Assembly: GCA_021397845.1 (NCBI GenBank)
Contig: CM038052.1
Span: forward strand, 174,518,183 to 174,582,182
Origin: Areca catechu
Lineage: Eukaryota > Streptophyta > Magnoliopsida > Arecales > Arecaceae
Direction of reading: 5' to 3'
Length of the DNA stretch: 64,000 nucleotides
The translations under genes were made by a program, and so were the position numbers. The notes under the pieces were generated by a model. That model saw nothing but the letters and a program-made list of their open reading frames with translations, had not been told where the DNA came from and ran no database searches. Positions 57,976 through 64,000 of the stretch are shown one piece after another (position 1 is the first letter of the stretch; each line of letters starts with the position of its first letter).

Positions 57976-58400
57976 TAGAGCTATCAAAATGGGCCGAGGC
58001 CTGCGGGCTGACCCGTTTAGGCTCTTAAAATAGTAGGATTGGGCTAGTATTTTAGCAGTCCATTTAACAAAAGACTTTTTAAGCTCAATCCTTTATAACC
58101 TGGCCCGTCTAGTCCACGGGCCAGTCTTGTTCACTATAATAAATCCAAAATCTAGAATCTTTGCTCTCCACTCCGAATCATTTCTTTTTCGAGCAAGGAA
58201 AAGATATTTACAAAGAAGAATACCTTCAATTTTCAGGAATTAAACTAACTTAAGAGATAGTGGTGGATTTCTTTATATCTTATTTTCTTAAAAATTTTAA
58301 TCATGTAATCCATTTTTATAATTATTTTAATTTTTTAGTAAGTTATAAGGGCCTACCTATTTAGACCCTTCATTTATAAGGGCCAGGGTCGGGCTAACTC
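57976..58400. mobile_element. Possible hAT-like end without partner
   Basis: TAGAGCTATCAAAATGGGCC begins a stretch rich in GGGCC, CCCGTTTAGGC and GGGCTAG motifs, resembling the terminus of the 235-bp element at 32147. No inverted partner was found by eye to 59 kb, so the right limit is nominal. Confidence 0.35.
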
Positions 58401-58545
58401 GAAAAAAAAAAAGAATGAAATAAAAAGAAAACGAGGTGAAATGAGGAAAAAATGATGAATTAATAGGAAAAATGGTCTTACCTTTTGATTTATTCTATCT
58501 ATCCTTTGTTTTCGTTAATTTTTCACCCAGCTTTTCTATCCTCAA

Positions 58546-59590
58546 GGATCTCAAATGGGTTAGAGGCTTGGAGTGATGAATAGGGAAGCTTAGACAATGG
58601 CTCCCCTAGTCTTTTCTCTATTTTTTTTCCATACTTAGAAGTCTCAATCGGGTTGGAGGCTATATTCTCTCTTTTTTTTCTTTATTTTTTCAGTTTTTGG
58701 TTATATTTAGAAGCAAACAATCTATCCAGATTGCCAACAATTTAAATGCCCCATTATATTAGTGCTTTTGGTATGTTTTTTATGGCAATCCAGATTACCT
58801 CTTCCAGGTAATCTTTCAAATAATATTATCCTCTCCTTCTCCCTTCCTCTTATAATATAATATAATATAATATAATATTTTATAATATAATATTATAAAC
58901 ATAATAGTATTATAGTATATATATAATATAATATATATTATATAATATAATATAAATTATATTATATTACATTAAATAATATAATATATATACTTAATAT
59001 AATATAGTATATTTATATCAAATATATTTATACATATTTATATATTATATAAATATATTATACAATATTATTTAATAATATAATATATTATTAAATATAT
59101 TTAAATAAAATATTATCTATTTAATATATAATTTTTTATATTAACTTTTTTTAATATAAAAAATAATTTTTTAAATTTTTTATATAAAAATATAAAAAAT
59201 TATATTTTATAAATAAAATATATATTTAATTTATGAATTTTTAAAATTTTAATTTTATATTATCTAATATTGCTTGCATGTACCAAATACAATAGTTCAT
59301 ATTAGCTACAATCATATTGCTGGTAATAATTGCTCGACAATATACCACACACAATTTTAAGGGTTTCAAATGGGTTGAGACTTGTGAATGGATAAGAAAG
59401 CCTAGATTACTAGCAATTCATATTATCTTTCAAGAAGACTTGTGAATGGATAAGAAAGCCTAGATTACTAGCAATTCAATTATCTTTCAAGATTACGTGG
59501 TAATATATCAAACACAATTTTAAGGGTCTCAAATGAATTGGAAACTTGTGTATGAATAAGAAAGCCTAGATAATAGCTCCTCCAGAGAAA
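58546..59590. repeat. Dispersed degenerate repeats, including a 58-bp tandem duplication
   Basis: The phrase CTCAAATGGGTT-GAG-CTTG followed by GATAAG(G)AAGCCTAGA recurs at about 58546, 59360 and 59520, with a shorter version at 58646. Within it, 59380-59437 is repeated almost exactly at 59438-59494 (period 58 bp). The intervening 58850-59260 is almost pure A/T made of TATAA- and ATATTA-type units. Confidence 0.7.
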
Positions 59591-60558
59591 CTTGGATGGC
59601 TAGGCATTTATGTTGGGATTTTATGTGTAGAGTTTAAATAAATATATTAATAACTAATTTGAGTATAGATGATTTTGATTTGTTAATTAAGATTGTGATT
59701 AGATTATCCAAAAAAATCTAGATTTAAATTCTTATATCCCCTATTATTTATATTATATATATAAATTTAATAAAAAATTGATAGCAAATTTTTAAGAAAA
59801 ATTTTAATTTTAAATTCAAACTCTTTCCAAACCTGTTAAGATTCTACTAAGTGAATTAGGGATGATGCCAAGTATAAATTAAGTCGATTTATAATCATCA
59901 TGTAATTAATTAAAAATTTTATATCCGTATTCATCTAACGGTCGAATTAAAATGAATCAATCAAAGTTGATCGGCAAATTGGATTGAATCAAATTAGATC
60001 TGCATTTAAAATTTTTATAAAAGATAATAAAAAATATAATGAAATTCTAGATCGGATCAAATTCTGTATTCTAGTATAACTTTTATTCAGAAAAAACTAA
60101 ATATCTAAATAAATTCCAAAATTAAAAAAAAAAAATAGATCACACACCACAGCAACGAAACAAAAAAAAAAACTTTAGCCCAACAAAACCGGAAACAAAA
60201 GACACAGTTCTTTACGGCAAACCCCCAATATATCCGCTAAAATTGATCCACCCAAAAAGATAAGGAAAAATCTCCGTCTATTAATGATAAGATTGTAAAG
60301 ATAAAGAATTGCTCATTTTATCCCTCTAAAACCGAAAAAAAAAATACACCGGCCTAGATTAATTCGTAGGGACAAATCTGTACAAGAAAGAAATCTATCC
60401 TTTCAAGAAAAAAAAGAAAATAATAATAATCATATAAACATGGTTAAAAAACTAGGATGCAATTTTTTTTTTTAAAAAATAAATCGTATATAATGGATAA
60501 AAAAAAAATGGGGAAAGGAGGGGGCGATGCGTCAGAGTCACGGAAGACTAGAAACAGC

Positions 60559-60580
60559 GCGCGCTTTCGAGAAAGCGCGC
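60559..60580. other. GC-rich 10-bp palindrome in AT-rich DNA
   Basis: GCGCGCTTTC and its exact reverse complement GAAAGCGCGC are separated by GA. The surrounding 400 bp are also GC-richer than their flanks and include CGTCAGAGTCACGG and CCTCACGCTCACG. No gene is recognised next to it. Confidence 0.75.
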
Positions 60581-60819
60581 TTCTTTAATCGCAAAAAACG
60601 GATCGCCACCGCCACAACCCCACCCCCAATTACTAAAGAATATAATACGAAAATATAAAATAAAACCCATGGAGGTGGGAATGATCTTGCACCAGCTACA
60701 ATTCAGCGGTGCACTGCACAACTTCAGTTTTGACCACCTCACGCTCACGTTAAAGTCTAGTTCGGAAGCGGTTCGACTAAATCTACTTACAACGATGATC
60801 GACGTCTTGGAACCTAACA

Positions 60820-60821
<2 letters not shown>

Positions 60822-60863
<42 letters not shown>
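60822..60863 (+). repeat. (CT)n microsatellite
   Basis: About 20 uninterrupted CT units, likely polymorphic. Confidence 0.97.
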
Positions 60864-60865
<2 letters not shown>

Positions 60866-61609
60866 ACAGCTAATAATAAAGTGACTACACTCTTGAAAGA
60901 CATGGACTTGATTTGGATAATCTAATCCAATCCATAATACCGAGATTTGGAAAAAAAATTATTGGTTGGATCGGGTCCACCGGCTTAATAGTGGACCGGT
61001 TCACAAAAGGAAAAGAGAGCAAGCAATGCACATCATATTTGTGTGTCCCCGTGGTTGGACCGGTCTATGGATGGGCACTGATTAGCAATATGGTCCAGTA
61101 TATTATACAAAAAGTATTGAATTTTGGAACCACTTTCTCGAGAAGTCTCTCTTATGACTTCTTTTTCTTCATTGACTTTCTTGATTGACTCGGGATATTA
61201 CCAGCAGAAGTTTGATTCATACTAGATCTTGAGCTTAGAATATATGGTCTAGGAGGGGTATTCCTAATTTGGTCATTATTGGCTCGATTTTTTTCTAAAT
61301 TTTTTAACCTTCACTCTCTAGACAAATGCCAGTCAAATAATCAATTTTGTCTATAAGGGTTTGAAGGGTTGTTGCAAATTGATTGGGATCCATTTCGCTA
61401 TCTGGCTCTGAAAGTTTAGGATGGTCTTGACTTGGTAGTCATATAAGGGTTACAACAAGCTCTTTATTGACTTTTTAATCTCACAATATGCAGGAGCTAT
61501 GTTTCACTCTAGATTGATACTTAAAAATAAATATTTTAAGAAAGTGCTTTCATGTATTTCAAAGTAAGGTTGGATTTTTCAATCAGTGGGAATTCTAATA
61601 ATCCAAAAT

Positions 61610-62330
61610 TCAAAATTTTTGGATATTCCTAGGATTAATAAATGACCAATTTTAAAGGATTGCATAGACTGAATTTTTAGCAGGATTTTCAGGGTACAGT
61701 GATCAATTTTTTAATAAAATCTGGTATTAATCTAGGATTTGATTCTGAAATTGTCAAATGCAGATATTTTTCTTATTGAATCTAGTTTTCAAATCTATAA
61801 GTTTTATAATTTTTTGACAATCCTACTAACGTGAATTGATGAAAGAACAGGGATTATGTAATTCTACAGGTTGTAAATTTTTGCATGCACAATTCAGAAA
61901 TTTTAAGTCAAACTGGCACCAATCCTAAAGTAGGTTCATGGATTTTCACATATAAAAAAATTTTCAAATCGAGTCTAGTTTCTAAAACCATCAATTTTAT
62001 AATTTTTTGACATTTCTATGAACGGGACTTAGGATTTGAACAGAGATTATCCAAAACTACATGTTGCAGAATTCTAAGAACAGAAATTTAGAATCTCCAT
62101 GTTTAAATTTGCATGAATTTTAGAGCAATCTCACAAATATGCAAACATAGAAATGTTCGCTTTCGAATCTATTTTCCAATGAAGTAAGTTTTATAATTTT
62201 TTAAGTTTTCTAGAGACATGATTTCCTAATAAACTAAAGGATGTGCAGGTTATACAGACTTCCAAATAATGTTGAATATGAATACTAATTTTTTTTCTAA
62301 TTAATGCAAGCTATGTAAATGAAATGCAAA
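61610..62330 (+). repeat. Diverged tandem repeat with a period near 193 bp
   Basis: TTTTATAATTTTTTGAC occurs at 61802 and 61995, with TTTTATAATTTTTT at 62189, spacings of 193 and 194 bp. Flanking phrases also repeat: a CAAAT/CACAAAT..TTTTC block and a TCTAGTTTTC-type block before each, and a GGATT.TG..AAACAG/CTACAGGTTG block after each. About 3.5 copies at low identity. Such arrays are common in untranslated parts of plant LTR elements. Confidence 0.65.
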
Positions 62331-62950
62331 TATCCTTGACCTAACATAAACTGTACTTTGATACTAAAGAAGCTAATAGGATGGGCTAGCTATCTTAGAT
62401 CTAAAGACTCACTATTGAGATCATCAAACAAAATTAAATAAGCAATTAAAATAAACAATAACACATATCAAAAGCAAGCAAAAATTAAGCTAATTGATCT
62501 GGTCAAGATTAAGGTATGATCTAGGAAGTGACTTGATCGACATGCACAGTCAAAGACTTCAAGAGGTTGAATCATTGGTTATTAACAAACGATGGCCATT
62601 AGGCTAGGGTTATTCAATTCAATTAACTCGAATCTAAAAGAAATAAAGATAGGTGCTAAAATAAAATTATCAGCAAAGATTTTAAAACCTATATTAAATC
62701 ATGAAAAGGTCTCACTGAGCACAGGACGTCACGGCTTCCTGGATAAGAAAGATCGATTCGGAGATGGTCAAGATAGATGACTATTGGCTTATGGATGAAT
62801 CAAGTAGGAGTCTTTGGACCTGGATCAACCAAAATCACGAGATGATCAGATAAAGTAGAGAATAAATAGTTCAATTAAAAAAAATCAATTAGCCCAAATC
62901 TATCTAGGAGGCAAGAAATGGTGAAGTCAGCGGAAGGCCCGGGCTTTACT

Positions 62951-63250
62951 CTAAGAATCATGTAAGGCTGCTTTCATAATCGTGCTGCCAAAGGCTCGGT
63001 GGAACAGGGGACGGTCAAGCTTCGAATGAGATGACCGTGGATGGAGGATGAGGCTCGCCAGAACTGGAGAGCTTTCAGTGAGATTGGAGATGTAGAGGAA
63101 CTCAAGGGAGGGGTTGTGGCGGTCATGGAAACGGACCTAATCGAAATGGTAGTCATCGCTAAGGGTCTCGATGGCAGTGTGGCCAATGCGGTTCTTGAGT
63201 ACGAGGAGAAGGTCGAAGATGTGGAGGTCGGCATCGGCATCGATGATGAT
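62951..63250 (-). pseudogene. Protein-like stretch with an in-frame stop, family unknown
   Basis: On the minus strand one frame reads naturally: IDADADLHIFDLLLVLKNR, then IETLSDDYHFD, then a stop (TAG at 63139-63137), then VRFHDRHNPSLEFLYISNL and DRPLFHRAFGSTIMK, ending at a TAG at 62953-62951. Charge and hydrophobic patterning look coding, but I recognise no domain. It may be part of an old mobile element, given its repetitive surroundings. Confidence 0.35.
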
Positions 63251-63820
63251 GACGGTGAAGCCTAAGAGGACAAAGGGGGGACAGGCGATGTGGAGGATTG
63301 AAGCGGAGCAGCGGTGAAAGACTAGAGATGATGGAAGGGTTCATGGAGTGGGATGATGGACATAGGAGACGGCATGAGTGGCACAGGTTCGAGCAGCATG
63401 GTCGTCCTCCACATGTGTGATGGCCGAGAGGAGGGCTTTGGGGAGAGGAGGGCTTTGGACAGAGGATGGAGGGGCACAAGGCTCTTGGGGCGAGACGAGG
63501 TGATGGATGGTAATGGCCTAGAGAGGGATGGAGGCTGATTAGGCATCAAGTGTGGTGGTGGGAGGTGGTGTAGCATGGTGGGAGGAGGCTTGCAGTGGTA
63601 GATGATGGCTTGATGGTCGCATGGTTAGGAGATGGGATGATCGAGAAAGATGGAACAAAGGATGGGGGTTCATAGATGGAGGGTGGTGGAACACTGAGTG
63701 ACATGGTCTCAAGTGGCCAATCGTAGAGGGATGTTGGGCTGTGGGAGGGGGAGTCACAAGGTGCCTCAGAGGAGTTGAGCTTGAGGAGCCAAGAGGAGAT
63801 AGAGGACTAGTGGAGAAGAA

Positions 63821-63960
63821 TAATAGCAAAAAGAAGTAGGGAGGAGAGGGGAAAGGAGAAACTGGGAGGAAGAGGAAGGAGAAATAGGGGAAGGGAGAGG
63901 AAGAAGGAGAAGAAGAAGAGGGGATAAGAGAGAGAACAAGGGAGAGAATGGAAAACTAGG
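63821..63960 (+). repeat. Purine-rich low-complexity tract
   Basis: About 140 bases almost free of pyrimidines, made of GGAGAGG, AAGGAGAA and GAAGAAGAAG units. The 500 bp before it are GA/GT-rich too (GGATGG, GGTGG), so open frames there are compositional. Confidence 0.85.
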
Positions 63961-64000
63961 AAGATGGAAGAAATCTCCAAAATTTTTATTTAACTTGTCG

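Noticed and set aside
63159..63829. Pro/Ser/His-rich minus-strand proteins at the right edge
   Set aside because: They follow from G-rich low-complexity + strand sequence and lack coding signals.

Overview
The window is nuclear DNA of a flowering plant, most likely a monocot and possibly a palm. The intron-rich genes, the GC-rich Tat-type Ty3/gypsy retrotransposon, the many hAT-type elements and the long microsatellites all fit. Species assignment is inference; nothing in the window names the species. Four host genes can be read exon by exon. Most of the remainder is transposable-element DNA and AT-rich intergenic sequence.

Layout. 1-7512 is the 3' part of a Tat-lineage LTR retrotransposon. 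It holds an archaeal-type RNase H and an integrase on the + strand, a 118-119 bp tandem array, a spliced antisense gene of the 'putative gypsy-type transposon' family, and a GC-rich 3' LTR carrying its own 122 bp tandem array. It abuts the truncated end of a hAT-like element (7513-7808). 8076-14107 (+) is TFIIB in seven exons, including a 25-nt microexon. 17940-27838 (-) is the plastid triosephosphate isomerase in nine exons, including a 27-nt microexon; its introns carry a CACTA-like and a hAT-like miniature element. 27839-33568 is a divergent intergenic region about half made of transposons: a 1.84-kb hAT element with GC-rich cargo, two copies of a tRNA-derived SINE family and a 235-bp hAT miniature element, several with readable target-site duplications. 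33569-43493 (+) is TRAP-alpha in eight exons, with a tRNA-Asn-like fossil and another hAT-like miniature element in its introns. 47590-49745 (-) is a decayed plant LINE. 51303-52654 (-) is a plant coiled-coil protein gene with a DLNxxP (EAR-like) motif. 52.7-64 kb is gene-poor, with microsatellites, diverged tandem repeats and degenerate transposon ends.

How the genes relate. TFIIB acts in RNA polymerase II initiation, plastid TPI in the Calvin cycle and plastid glycolysis, and TRAP-alpha at the ER translocon. There is no operon logic and no shared pathway. The head-to-head order of plastid TPI and TRAP-alpha does match, from memory, the neighbouring Arabidopsis loci At2g21170 and At2g21160. 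That suggests an old conserved neighbour pair whose spacer has been expanded by mobile elements.

I found no convincing wholly new biological system. The most unusual items are the spliced antisense gene within the Tat element, the SINE family with an internally amplified copy, the hAT element with gene-like cargo, and the preserved TPI/TRAP-alpha pair.
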